This document shows, in pieces, positions 26,216 through 35,198 of a DNA stretch of 64,000 nucleotides. The stretch comes from Mesorhizobium kowhaii. GTDB taxonomy: Bacteria > Pseudomonadota > Alphaproteobacteria > Rhizobiales > Rhizobiaceae. The DNA is taken from contig NZ_MZXV01000056.1 of the NCBI RefSeq assembly GCF_003253745.1, forward strand, positions 186,001-250,000, written 5' to 3'. The notes beneath the pieces were generated by a model. It was not told the origin of the DNA, made no database searches, and saw nothing but the letters and a program-made list of their open reading frames with translations. The translations under genes and the position numbers were made by a program. The number at the start of each line of letters is the position of its first letter. Position 1 is the stretch's first letter.

Positions 26216-27037
26216 TCAGGCGCCGTAGCTGCGCATTGTCTGGCGGTTGGTCTTGACCGCGCCGGCGGGGTCGGCGGCAGCCGTGTCGGATTCCTCTTCG
26301 AGCACCAGCCAGCCGGTGAAGTGCGGCGCGGTGCCGGCGATCTCGATGACCGCGGGGGTATCGCAGACGCCCTTGCCAAGCATGGCCCAGGTGCCTTTGG
26401 CGTCGACGTCCTTGAGATGGATGTAACGGATGCGGTCGCGGTGGGTGCGCAGCGTGTCGAGCATGTCCTTGTGGCCGCGCAAGATATGGCCGGTATCCGG
26501 CACCCAGCCGACCAGGTCGGGGTCGAGCAAGGCAAAGATCGTGTCGTAATCGGCGCGGTCGAACAGCAGCGTGTTGTGGTGCGAGCTCGGATGCACCGCG
26601 ACATCCACACCGGCCTTGCGGCCGATCTCGGCGGCGCGATTGTAGAATTCGGCTGATATGGCGAACTTGTCTTGGCGCGGACCATCGGAGACGACCGTCG
26701 CCGAACCAATCGACACCAGCGCGCCGGGAAAGTTCGCGGCAAAGCCGACCCAGCGCCGGGCGGCTTCGAGGTCACCTTCCAGCGCCTCTTTCAGTGTGAA
26801 ACCGCTCTTCGAGCCAAAGGCAAAGGAGACGAGGGCGAGGCCTCGGGCGTCGAGCGCGGTAGCGAACTCGGCCGGCCTGTCGGCATAATGGCCGATCATG
26901 GTGTCGGTGATCTCGATGCCGGCGTAACCGCCATCGTCTATCGCGTTCAACAGATCGTCGGGGCCCCCGGTCCAGGCCTTGCCCAGCATTTCCCAGGTGA
27001 AGGTCTGGCAGCCGACCTTGAGCTTCGTCTTCGTCAT
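26216..27037 (-). CDS. Sugar phosphate isomerase/epimerase-like TIM barrel
   Basis: A 273-residue barrel with the metal ligand pattern EITDTMIGHY, VHPSSHHNTL, DTGHILRG and HLKDVDAKGTW, typical of the AP-endonuclease-2 fold used by IolE and other sugar isomerases or dehydratases. I use ATG 27037, which has AAGGA at a good distance; ATG 27046, overlapping the permease stop as ATGA, is also possible. Its mixed position between permeases and dehydrogenase suggests that it acts early in the pathway. Confidence 0.83.
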   Translation of the reverse strand: MTKTKLKVGCQTFTWEMLGKAWTGGPDDLLNAIDDGGYAGIEITDTMIGHYADRPAEFATALDARGLALVSFAFGSKSGFTLKEALEGDLEAARRWVGFAANFPGALVSIGSATVVSDGPRQDKFAISAEFYNRAAEIGRKAGVDVAVHPSSHHNTLLFDRADYDTIFALLDPDLVGWVPDTGHILRGHKDMLDTLRTHRDRIRYIHLKDVDAKGTWAMLGKGVCDTPAVIEIAGTAPHFTGWLVLEEESDTAAADPAGAVKTNRQTMRSYGA

Positions 27038-27042
27038 GTCGT

Positions 27043-27879
27043 TCATTCCTTGACGCCGCCCTGGGTCAGTCCTTCGATGATGTGGCGCTGGAAGAACAGC
27101 ACCAGGAGGATCAAGGGCACGGTCACCACGGCGGAGGCCGCGGCAATATCGCCCCAGGGGACGTAATAGAGGTTGGTGAAGTTGGCGATGCCGACCGGTA
27201 TCGTCTGCCGGTCGATGTTGGAGGTGAAGGCGAGCGCGAACAGGAATTCGTTCCACGCGGTGATGAAGGCGAGCAGGCCGGTGGTCACCAGGCTCGGCAG
27301 CGACATCGGCAGGATGATGCGCCAGAGCAGGCCGGGCACGCTGACGCCATCCATGCGCGCCGCCTCGTCGATCTCGCGCGGCAGCGTCTCGAAATAGCCG
27401 AACAGCACCCAAGTGACGAGCGGCAGGCCGAGCGCCAGGTAAGTAATGATCAACGCCGTGTAGGTGTCGAGCAGGCCGAGATTGGTGGCCACCAGATAGA
27501 GCGGCCCGACCAGCGCGATCTGCGGAAACATCGACACCGAAAGGATGACCATCAGAATGCCGAAGCGGCCCTTGATGTTCAGCCGCGACAGCGCGAACGC
27601 GGCCAGCGAGCCGACGAACAGGCACAGGAAGGTTGTCGCCAGCGAGACCACCAGCGAGTTCCAGACATAGCGGTGAAGCTGTTTCTCGACGAAGGCGTTG
27701 TAGTAATGCTCCAGCGTGAAGGGATGCGGGATCAGCGACGGCGAGCCTGACGTCAGCGCCTTGTCGAGCTGGAACGAGGTCGAGAACTGCCAGATGAACG
27801 GACCACCCGACCAGACGAAGATCAGCAAGGCGCCGAGATAGATGGCGACTGTCTGCAGCGGCAAGCGCGTATCGTTCAT
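27043..27879 (-). CDS. Carbohydrate ABC transporter permease, MalG type
   Basis: A 278-residue membrane protein with six predicted helices. The EAA motif EIDEAARMDGVSVPGLLWRIILPMSLP is in the usual place, and FTSNIDRQTIPVGIANF is typical of MalG homologues. It starts at ATG 27879 after GGAGAGC and overlaps the MalF-type gene by ATGA. Confidence 0.9.
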   Translation of the reverse strand: MNDTRLPLQTVAIYLGALLIFVWSGGPFIWQFSTSFQLDKALTSGSPSLIPHPFTLEHYYNAFVEKQLHRYVWNSLVVSLATTFLCLFVGSLAAFALSRLNIKGRFGILMVILSVSMFPQIALVGPLYLVATNLGLLDTYTALIITYLALGLPLVTWVLFGYFETLPREIDEAARMDGVSVPGLLWRIILPMSLPSLVTTGLLAFITAWNEFLFALAFTSNIDRQTIPVGIANFTNLYYVPWGDIAAASAVVTVPLILLVLFFQRHIIEGLTQGGVKE

Positions 27880-28808
27880 TGCGCTCTCCTGATCTGCCGG
27901 ATGAGATACAGGCAGAACACCAGCGCGATGATGCCCTCGGTGACAAACATCGCCGTCGAGACGGCCGAACCGTAGCCGAACTGCAGCGTCGAGAAGAGCA
28001 CCTTGTAGGACAGCGTCGACAGCGTCTCGGTCGAATCGGCCGGGCCGCCGCCGGTCAGCACATAGACGAGATCGAAGACGCGGAAGGCATCGAGCGCGCG
28101 GAACAGGCCGGCGATCAGCAAAGTCGGCATCAGGAGCGGCAGGCGGATATACCAGAAGGTGATCCAGCCCTTGGCGCCATCCATGCGCGCCGCCTCGATC
28201 AGCGAATTGGGCACGGTCTGCAACCCGGTCAGAAGCAGCAGTGCCATGAACGGCGTCGTCTTCCAGACATCGGCGATGATGATGGTGATCATCGCCGTGT
28301 CGGTGGAGCCGTACCAGTTGATGTTCTGGTCGATCAGCCCGGCATGCAGGAGGATGTAGTTGACGATGCCGTTCTGGCCGTCGAACAGCCAGCCGAACAT
28401 CTTGGAGGTGACGACGGTGGGCATTGCCCACGGCACCAGCATGGCGGCGCGCACAAGGCCGCGCCCCTTGAAGGCTTCGCACAGGATGAGCGCCATGCCG
28501 AGCCCAATCACCGTCTCCAGCACCGTCGAGGCGGCGGTGAACCACATCGTGTGCCACCAGGCATTCCAGAACTGTGGGTCGCCCCACAGCTCCACATAAT
28601 TGGAGAAGCCGGTGAAATCCTGCTCCTGCGTAATCAACGAGGTGTTGGTGAGCGAGAGGTAGAGCCCGTTGACGATCGGGTAGAACGAAACCGACGCCAG
28701 CGACACGAAGGCTGGCGTCAGCAGAAGCAAGGCCCACAAGGCGCCCGGAAGCGCCTTGCCGGAGCGCCGCGGCCGGCCGATGCCAGGAATAGTGGCCGCC
28801 GCGGACAT
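27876..28808 (-). CDS. Carbohydrate ABC transporter permease, MalF type
   Basis: A 310-residue membrane protein. An N-terminal helix (LWALLLLTPAFVSLASVSFYP) is followed by the periplasmic loop with NTSLITQEQDFTGFSNYVEL and the EAA motif LIEAARMDGAKGWITFWYIRLPLL. It forms the channel with the MalG-type partner. It begins 4 bases after the binding-protein gene. Confidence 0.9.
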   Translation of the reverse strand: MSAAATIPGIGRPRRSGKALPGALWALLLLTPAFVSLASVSFYPIVNGLYLSLTNTSLITQEQDFTGFSNYVELWGDPQFWNAWWHTMWFTAASTVLETVIGLGMALILCEAFKGRGLVRAAMLVPWAMPTVVTSKMFGWLFDGQNGIVNYILLHAGLIDQNINWYGSTDTAMITIIIADVWKTTPFMALLLLTGLQTVPNSLIEAARMDGAKGWITFWYIRLPLLMPTLLIAGLFRALDAFRVFDLVYVLTGGGPADSTETLSTLSYKVLFSTLQFGYGSAVSTAMFVTEGIIALVFCLYLIRQIRRAQ

Positions 28809-28812
28809 TCAA

Positions 28813-30159
28813 TCAGCCTACGATCTTGTCGATTTGCGCCGCCGTCGCGTCCATCTCGGCCTGGATGTTGCCAGAGACCAGTGCCTTGGAGATGCCGGAC
28901 TGCAAGGCCAGCGTCACTTTCGCGTATTCGGGCGTGATCGGCCGCGCCGTGGCGCCGGTGAAGACTTTCTCGAGGCTGGCCATGAACGGCTGTTCCTTCT
29001 TGATCTGTGCGTCCTGGAACAGCGCCGGCCGCGTCGGTGCGAGGCCGAAGTTCAGCGCGATGCGGTGCTGGGTCTCGGTCGACGACAGCCAGGTCAAGAG
29101 TTCGATCGCGGCTTCGCGCTGCTTCGAGTTGGCATTGACGCCGAGCTGGTAGCCGCCGAGGCAGGCCGAGCTCTTGCCGCCGGGGAACGACGGCAGCGGC
29201 GCGACGCCGACCTTGTCGACCACCTGGGATGCCTTGGCGTCCTGGGCGATCGGATAGACATAGGACCAGTTGCGCATGAACATCGCCTTGCCCGAGGTAA
29301 AGGGCTGACGCGACGGTTCCTCGTCCCAAGACAGCACGTCCTGCGGGCTGACCTTGTTGGTGGCGATGGTGTCGTGCAGGAACTGGATCGCCTCCACTGC
29401 GCCTTTCTGGTTGATCAGCGACGACTTGCCGTCGGGCGCCAGGATGGCGCCGTTGTTAGAGGTGATGATCTCGACCGCGTCGCAGACCAGAACCTCGGCC
29501 TGCTTGCCTTGCCAGAGATAGCCGAAATCGATGTCGCCGGCCTTCTGCGCGGCGGCGGCAATGGTCGCCATGTCGGTCCAGGTTTCCGGCACCTTGCCGC
29601 CATGCTTTTCCAGCACGTCCTTGCGGTAATAGAACATGCCCGAATCCATGAACCAGGGAAGGGCGGTGAGCTTGCCGCCGTAGGTACAGGCATTGAGGGT
29701 TCCGGTGAAGTAGGCGCTGCGCTTGTCGGCCGGGAAATACTCGTCCAGCGGCAGCGCCCATCCGGCGGCGGCAAAGCCGGCGATCCAGATCACGTCCTGG
29801 CTGAAGACGTCAGGCGTGCCGGTGCGGCGTGCGAGCTGCTGGACGAGGCCCTGGTAGACCTCGGTGGAGGAGCTCGGCGGCGGCAGTTCGATGTTCTTGA
29901 CCAGGATGCGGTCCTGCGATTCGTTGAAGGCCTTGATCAGGTCGCCGAAGGTCTCCTTGCCGAAGAAGGCGGCGCTGGCAAACGAGATTTCGGCCCGGCT
30001 CTGGGCGCGAGCCCGGCCAATACCGAGCGACGTCCCTGCCCCGAACGCCGCCGCGCCGAGAAGGCCGGCGGAACCGATGAGAAATTGCCGGCGATCGGCA
30101 ATGGTGACATGCCCAATCGACTTGGAGCCGCTGCGCGGCCCCTTCCTTGACTCGTCCAT
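28813..30159 (-). CDS. Extracellular solute-binding protein, family 1 (Tat-exported)
   Basis: A 448-residue sugar-binding protein. The N-terminus MDESRKGPRSGSK precedes a twin-arginine signal (ADRRQFLIGSAGLLG) with cleavage near ARAQS. The mature domain has the family-1 pattern EISFASAAFFGKETFGDLIKA, LAPDGKSSL, and a C-terminal KALVSGNIQAEMDATAAQID. It is the first gene of the minus-strand sugar operon. GGGAGGAC lies before ATG 30159. Tat export is less common than Sec for this family, suggesting folding or cofactor binding before export. Confidence 0.88.
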   Translation of the reverse strand: MDESRKGPRSGSKSIGHVTIADRRQFLIGSAGLLGAAAFGAGTSLGIGRARAQSRAEISFASAAFFGKETFGDLIKAFNESQDRILVKNIELPPPSSSTEVYQGLVQQLARRTGTPDVFSQDVIWIAGFAAAGWALPLDEYFPADKRSAYFTGTLNACTYGGKLTALPWFMDSGMFYYRKDVLEKHGGKVPETWTDMATIAAAAQKAGDIDFGYLWQGKQAEVLVCDAVEIITSNNGAILAPDGKSSLINQKGAVEAIQFLHDTIATNKVSPQDVLSWDEEPSRQPFTSGKAMFMRNWSYVYPIAQDAKASQVVDKVGVAPLPSFPGGKSSACLGGYQLGVNANSKQREAAIELLTWLSSTETQHRIALNFGLAPTRPALFQDAQIKKEQPFMASLEKVFTGATARPITPEYAKVTLALQSGISKALVSGNIQAEMDATAAQIDKIVG

Positions 30160-30227
30160 GTGTAGTCCTCCCAGAGTTGACGGCAGCCACTCCCGCCCGT
30201 CCAACTTCGCACATGATTTATAAAAAA

Positions 30228-30241
30228 TTGTCGCGCGTCAA
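30228..30241. promoter_or_regulatory. Candidate LacI-family operator of the sugar operons
   Basis: TTGTCGCGCGTCAA is a 14-bp near-palindrome (TTGACGC/GCGTCAA with one mismatched pair) in the 180-base region between the two divergent sugar units. A related 14-mer stands upstream of the lacI-type gene at 33613-33626. A central CpG is typical of LacI-family operators. Confidence 0.5.
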
Positions 30242-30339
30242 GATTTAAACTGCATAATGATGCATCAATGTGCCCACGACGTGGACGAAGATTCGCCGAT
30301 CCGGCATGGAATGACGGACCGCAGCCGACTGGAGGAATG

Positions 30340-31473
30340 ATGGAAAAGCTTGGTGTAGGGGTCATAGGTTGCGGCAACATCGCCATGACCTACATGCGCA
30401 ACGCAGCACTTTTTGCCGGCGTGGAATTGAAGGCCTGCGCCGACATCTCGCCGGACGCCGCCGCCCTGCGAGCCCGCGAATACGGCATCAGGGCAATGGG
30501 CGTCGATGCCTTGCTTGCCGATCCCGAAATCGGCCTCGTTCTCAACCTCACCATTCCCGCCGTGCATTTCGACGTCACCATGTCGGCGCTTTCGGCCGGC
30601 AAGCACGTCTTCACCGAAAAGCCGCTCGCCACCTCGGCCGCCGACGGGCAGCTTCTGGTCAGCGAGGCGAAGTCGCGCGGCCTGCGGCTCGGCTCGGCGC
30701 CCGACACCTTCCTCGGTGCCGCTGGACGCCGGGCGCGCCGGCTGATGGACGCCGGCGCCATCGGCCGTCCGGTCACCGGCACGGCCTTCATGATGGGCCG
30801 CGGCATGGAGCACTGGCACCCCAACCCGCAATTCTACTACCAGCCCGGCGGCGGGCCGGTGTTCGACATGGGGCCCTACTATCTGACCATGCTGGTCAAC
30901 CTGCTCGGACCGGTCGAACGTGTCATGGCGATGGCGACACGCGGCCAGGAGGAAAGGCTGATCACCGCCGATGGACCGTTCAAGAACACCACATTCAAGG
31001 TCGGCACGCCAACCAACGTGCTGTCGCTGCTTGAATTCCGCTCGGGCGCGACGGTCACCTTCGGCGCCTCGTGGGACGTCTTTCGCCACTCAAACCACCC
31101 GATCGAGCTGCATGGCACGGAAGGCTCGCTGCGTCTGCCCGACCCCGACACGTTCGGCGGCACCGTGTCGCTGTCCGAACGCGGCACCGACTGGAAGGAT
31201 TTCGCCAGCGAAGGCGATCTCTACGGCGCCCGCAATTGGCCCTATGCGGCGCCCGACCGCGCCAATTACCGCATGCTCGGCGTCGCCGATCTGGTGCGCT
31301 CGCTTCAAACCGGCAACACGCCACGCGCCTCCGGCAATCTCGCGCTGCATGTGCTGGAAATTATGGAGGCTGTCCTGCGTTCCGGCGAGAGCCAGGGCTC
31401 GGTGATGGTCGCGGGGGATGTCACCCAACCGGCCCTGCTGACAGAGGAAGAGGCGAGCGACCTGCTTGCCTGA
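30340..31473 (+). CDS. Gfo/Idh/MocA-family oxidoreductase (second copy)
   Basis: A 377-residue dehydrogenase. VGVIGCGNIAMTYMRN is the dinucleotide-binding turn, EKPLATS the catalytic lysine loop, and FDMGPYYLTMLVNLLG the active-site helix. It is not a close copy of the one at 25128, so the two probably perform different steps. ATG 30340 follows GGAGGA and another in-frame ATG at 30337. It is divergent from the importer operon, and the esterase gene begins 11 bases after its stop. Confidence 0.87.
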   Translation: MEKLGVGVIGCGNIAMTYMRNAALFAGVELKACADISPDAAALRAREYGIRAMGVDALLADPEIGLVLNLTIPAVHFDVTMSALSAGKHVFTEKPLATSAADGQLLVSEAKSRGLRLGSAPDTFLGAAGRRARRLMDAGAIGRPVTGTAFMMGRGMEHWHPNPQFYYQPGGGPVFDMGPYYLTMLVNLLGPVERVMAMATRGQEERLITADGPFKNTTFKVGTPTNVLSLLEFRSGATVTFGASWDVFRHSNHPIELHGTEGSLRLPDPDTFGGTVSLSERGTDWKDFASEGDLYGARNWPYAAPDRANYRMLGVADLVRSLQTGNTPRASGNLALHVLEIMEAVLRSGESQGSVMVAGDVTQPALLTEEEASDLLA

Positions 31474-31483
31474 GGATATGACG

Positions 31484-32428
31484 ATGACGCTTGACCAGGA
31501 TGCGCTGCGCGTCCTTGAAATCGGCCGTGCGGCTGGCGGCGAGCCGTTCGAGACCGGCAGCGTGGCGGCGGCGCGGGCCGCCTACAACGCTTCGTTCCCG
31601 ACGCAACAGGGCGAGCACGAACCGGTCGCAACGACCGCAGAACAGCGGATCGACGGGCCGAACGGGTCTGTGACGATCCGCGTCCATCGCGGCGTCAGTG
31701 CGCCGCAAAGCGGGGCGCCGGCGCTGCTCTATCTGCATGGCGGCGGCTGGGTCGTCGGTAATCTCGATTCGCATGACGAGATCTGCCGCTGGCTGGCCAA
31801 TCTCGGCAATGCCGTCATTGTCTGCCCCGACTATCGCCTGGCGCCGGAACACAAATTTCCTGCCGGGCTGGAGGATTGTCTGGCGACGCTCCGCTTCATG
31901 GCAGAGAATGCCGCCGGTCTCGGCATCGCTCGTACCCGCATCGGCGTTGCCGGCGACAGTGCCGGCGGCAATCTCGCCGCCGTGCTGGCGCTGCTTTCCC
32001 GCGATGGACTGGCGCTATCCCTTGCCGCCCAGATCCTGATCTATCCCAACACCGATGCGAGGCAGACGGCCGACAGCTACCGGCGCTTCGGCGACGGCCT
32101 CGGGCTTACGGCAACCACCATGGCATGGTTCCGCGACCACTATGTGCAAACGTCCGACGACATCGTGGACTGGCGCGTCTCGCCCTTGCTGGCGCCTGAT
32201 CTCGCCGGCGTCGCGCCAGCTTTCGTCGCGCTTGCCGGCTGCGACATCCTTGCCGACGAAGGGGCAGCCTACGCCGAGCGCCTGCAAGCCGCAGGCGTGC
32301 CGCTGGTCCTGCGGCAATGGGCGGGCCAGATCCACGGCTTCGTCTCGATGGGACGCCATATCCCCGCCGCGCGGCAAGCGGTGGCCGAGGCGGTGGCTGC
32401 CTGGCGCCAATTCGAGAAGGGTCGCTGA
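31484..32428 (+). CDS. Alpha/beta-hydrolase, hormone-sensitive-lipase-like esterase
   Basis: A 314-residue HSL-type esterase. LHGGGWVVGNL is the oxyanion-hole motif, GVAGDSAGGNLAA contains the nucleophile serine, and CDILADEGAAYAE and WAGQIHGF place the Asp and His. It is cytoplasmic. Together with the alpha/beta-hydrolase at 23477 it suggests that the imported sugar carries ester groups. The upstream stop codon overlaps its GAGGA site; ATG 31478 is an alternative start. Confidence 0.87.
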   Translation: MTLDQDALRVLEIGRAAGGEPFETGSVAAARAAYNASFPTQQGEHEPVATTAEQRIDGPNGSVTIRVHRGVSAPQSGAPALLYLHGGGWVVGNLDSHDEICRWLANLGNAVIVCPDYRLAPEHKFPAGLEDCLATLRFMAENAAGLGIARTRIGVAGDSAGGNLAAVLALLSRDGLALSLAAQILIYPNTDARQTADSYRRFGDGLGLTATTMAWFRDHYVQTSDDIVDWRVSPLLAPDLAGVAPAFVALAGCDILADEGAAYAERLQAAGVPLVLRQWAGQIHGFVSMGRHIPAARQAVAEAVAAWRQFEKGR

Positions 32429-32438
32429 CGCTGGACGC

Positions 32439-33473
32439 TCAGGCCGACTGACGCATCACCAGGGTCGCACCGAGCTTGACCGTGCGTGCCAAGTCCTGCT
32501 TTGGCGGATCGGCCTCGTCCAGCAAGGCCAGCAGGATCTCGACGCTGCGGCCGGCCATGGCGGCGAAATCCTGCGCCATGGTGGTCAGTGCCGGACAGGT
32601 GTAGCGGCTCAACGGATGATCGTCATGCGCGGCAACGCGCAGATCGCTGTCGGGCCTGCGGCCGATCTTCAGTCCGCGCGAGAACGCAGCCGCCATCACG
32701 CCAAAGGCGAGACGATCATTGGCACACAGGATCGTGCGGCCGGGCAGACCGCCAACATCGAGCGTCCTTTCCATCCATTCGTGGCCGATGCGCTCGAAGT
32801 CCCAAGTATAGTCGCGCGCCGCGTCGATGACGACGGGTTCCAAACCGGCGACTTGCATCGTCGCGATGTAGCTTTGCAGCCGTTCACCCGAATTGTGGTT
32901 GACATGCGGAATGTCGACATAGACAGGCGGTTCTCCGGAGCGGTTGAGATAGTCGACCATGGTCGACGTGCTCTGGTGGTTGTCGTTGCCAACGAAAGGC
33001 GTGTCGCCCTCGATATAGGTGTCGAAATAGACGATCGGAATATCCTGTCCGAGCTTGTCGAAAACGCCGCGATCGGAGGCCAGGCCGAGCGGCGCGATGA
33101 TCGCGCCGGCGACCTTCAATGACAGCAGCGTCCTGACCGACTCCGCTTCCAGCTTCGGCGAGCCATGCGAGGAGATGACGATCGGCCAATAGCCCTCGTC
33201 GCGGCAGCGAAATTCGATGCGGCTGACCATCTCGGCATAGAATGGATCGGTGATCGTCGGCACGACGATGCCGATGTTGCGGGTGCGCTTGCGATTGAGA
33301 TTGCGGGCGAACAGGTTCGGTTGGTAGTCCGAGGAACGCAACGCGGCTTCGATGCGCGCCCGCGTCGCCGGCCTCACGCTCGCCGGATCGTCAAAATATT
33401 TCGACAGCGTCGGCCGTGACACGCCACATGCCCGGGCGAAATCATCCATCGTGCGGTGCGTCTTCTCCGCCAT
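32439..33473 (-). CDS. LacI-family transcriptional regulator
   Basis: A 344-residue regulator. The first 55 residues hold the helix-turn-helix MDDFARACGVSRPTLSKYFDDP and hinge (YQPNLFARNLNRKRTRNIG). The rest is a periplasmic-binding-protein-like sensor (IGIVVPTITDPFYAEMV, ILCANDRLAFGVM). The Lys in TLSKYFDDP replaces the more usual Arg of TVSRVLN. It is convergent with the esterase gene and very likely controls both sugar units. Confidence 0.9.
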   Translation of the reverse strand: MAEKTHRTMDDFARACGVSRPTLSKYFDDPASVRPATRARIEAALRSSDYQPNLFARNLNRKRTRNIGIVVPTITDPFYAEMVSRIEFRCRDEGYWPIVISSHGSPKLEAESVRTLLSLKVAGAIIAPLGLASDRGVFDKLGQDIPIVYFDTYIEGDTPFVGNDNHQSTSTMVDYLNRSGEPPVYVDIPHVNHNSGERLQSYIATMQVAGLEPVVIDAARDYTWDFERIGHEWMERTLDVGGLPGRTILCANDRLAFGVMAAAFSRGLKIGRRPDSDLRVAAHDDHPLSRYTCPALTTMAQDFAAMAGRSVEILLALLDEADPPKQDLARTVKLGATLVMRQSA

Positions 33474-33612
33474 CGATCTATCAGGTCCTCTTGCCGCGTC
33501 GCCGACCGAAACGATCCGGCCGTCACCAGTCATGCGGCCGTTGTCCGGAAGCGGCAATGCTTGGCCGAACTTATTCAGTCAATTTTCACAGTTTCCAATA
33601 CAACGCAAAAAC

Positions 33613-33626
33613 ATTACGTGCGTCAA
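33613..33626. promoter_or_regulatory. Second candidate LacI-type site, upstream of the regulator gene
   Basis: Read on the minus strand, TTGACGCACGTAAT agrees with the site at 30228-30241 at 10 to 11 of 14 bases. It lies about 140 bases upstream of the regulator start and could serve autoregulation. Confidence 0.35.
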
Positions 33627-33662
33627 ATTCTTTATTGGCGCCCTGAAATTGACGGCCCTCGA

Positions 33663-35189
33663 TTAAGGCTGGGGCAGCAGGACCAAGGCTCCCGTCGTGC
33701 GGCGGGATTCCAGATCGCGGTGAGCGACAGCGGCGTTGACAAGGTCGTAACGCGTCGGCGCCTCGACCCTGACGACGCCTTGGCGAAGCGCTTGGAAAAA
33801 CCTGGCGACGTGTGGAGCGAGCTTTTCCGGCGTGTCGGTGTAATGGGCGTAGTTGGGCCGCGAAAGGGTCAGTGACTTGGTGGCGAAGCGACCGATGTCC
33901 CAATTGCCGACCGGCCCCGAGGCCTGGCCGAAACTGACGAGGTGGCCGCGCACGGCAAGGGCAGCAATCGAACCGCCGAAGGTGTCGTTACCGACCGCAT
34001 CATAGGCGATATCGGCGCCCGCGCCATTGGTCAGTCGCATGACGGCCTCGGCGAAATTCTCGCGAGAATAGACAATCACATGGTGTGCGCCGAGGCGTTC
34101 GACGATGCGCGCCTTGTCATCGCTCGACACCGTAGCAATCACCGTCGCGCCGAGATGACGGGCCCACTGCACCAGCAACTGGCCGATACCGCCGGCCGCC
34201 GCATGAATGAGAACGATGGCGCCGCGCTTCACGACATGGACATCGTGCAGCAGAAAACTGGCGGAAATCCCTTTGAGCAGGCCGGCGGCGGCGATCTCGT
34301 CCGAAATATCGTCGGAGAGATGGATCAGCAATTCGGGCGTCATGTTGCGCCGCTCGCAGTAGGCGCCGACCGGCGGACAGGCATAGGCGACACGGTCGCC
34401 GACGGCGAAACCCGACACCGCCGAACCAACGGCTTCAATGACGCCGGCGGCCTCCATGCCCGGCACACCAGGCGGCTGCAAGAGGTCGAAAAAACCGGTG
34501 CGGCAATAGACGTCGATGAAATTGACGCCGATCACCGTGTGGCGGATCCGGACCTCGGTCGGCGCTGGCGGCGGCAGTCCGATTTCCTTAAGGAGCAACT
34601 CCTCCGGCCCGCCATAGCGCTCGATGACGATAGCCCTGGTTGTCGCGCCCTGCCCTGGGGCGAGTGTTGATACGGCACGCGGCAGGCTTGCGGAAGGCAC
34701 CGGGGCGGCAACGGCCCGAGGTGATCTCGCATCGACCGGCGAGCCGACACTTCCGCGCCGCAGGAGATCGCGCACGGCCGCGAAGCCGGCCTGATAGATG
34801 CCTTCGGTGACCAGTTTGACCAGTTCGTCGCGGCGATGCGCCGGCGGGTTGAACTCGGAACGCCATTCCCAGAAGGTGGCGTTGCCGTCGGTCACCGGCT
34901 TCAGCCGCACCGAGGCGACATAGCCCATCAACGGCAGCGGCGCCTCGAGCAGGCAATAGCTCAGCCTTCGGTCCTTGTCGGACAGCGCCAGCAATTGTTC
35001 GCGCAACTCGCCACCGTCGGCGAGCCGGAAGTGTCGCACCGAGCCGACCGCATCGACCGGCTCACCGCCCTCGATCTCGCTGAAGGAAATTGCCGGGTGC
35101 CAACGGTCATGGCCGTTGAAATCACGCAGGATCGCCCAGACCTCCTCGATCGGTGCGTCGATGATCGTGCTCTGGCAAACCCTGACCAT
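33663..35189 (-). CDS. Fusion of an SRPBCC domain with a zinc-free quinone oxidoreductase
   Basis: A 508-residue two-domain protein. Residues 1-145 form an SRPBCC/START-like ligand-binding domain (STIIDAPIEEVWAILRDFNG, SDKDRRLSYCLLEAPLP). An Ala/Pro/Ser-rich linker covers about 146-182. Residues 183-508 are an NADPH:quinone reductase of the medium-chain family (AIVIERYGGPEELLLKE, GVNFIDVYCRTG, GMEAAGVIEAVG, HAAAGGIGQLLVQWA) without the zinc cysteines. The frame is continuous, with no stop or shift at the join. The SRPBCC part is a paralogue of the separate protein encoded just upstream. Confidence 0.88.
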   Translation of the reverse strand: MVRVCQSTIIDAPIEEVWAILRDFNGHDRWHPAISFSEIEGGEPVDAVGSVRHFRLADGGELREQLLALSDKDRRLSYCLLEAPLPLMGYVASVRLKPVTDGNATFWEWRSEFNPPAHRRDELVKLVTEGIYQAGFAAVRDLLRRGSVGSPVDARSPRAVAAPVPSASLPRAVSTLAPGQGATTRAIVIERYGGPEELLLKEIGLPPPAPTEVRIRHTVIGVNFIDVYCRTGFFDLLQPPGVPGMEAAGVIEAVGSAVSGFAVGDRVAYACPPVGAYCERRNMTPELLIHLSDDISDEIAAAGLLKGISASFLLHDVHVVKRGAIVLIHAAAGGIGQLLVQWARHLGATVIATVSSDDKARIVERLGAHHVIVYSRENFAEAVMRLTNGAGADIAYDAVGNDTFGGSIAALAVRGHLVSFGQASGPVGNWDIGRFATKSLTLSRPNYAHYTDTPEKLAPHVARFFQALRQGVVRVEAPTRYDLVNAAVAHRDLESRRTTGALVLLPQP

Positions 35190-35198
35190 CGGCTGATG

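Noticed and set aside
30258..30267. TGATGCATCA palindrome as main LacI operator
   Set aside because: Short and lacks the central CpG and a second copy; the 14-mer at 30228 fits better.
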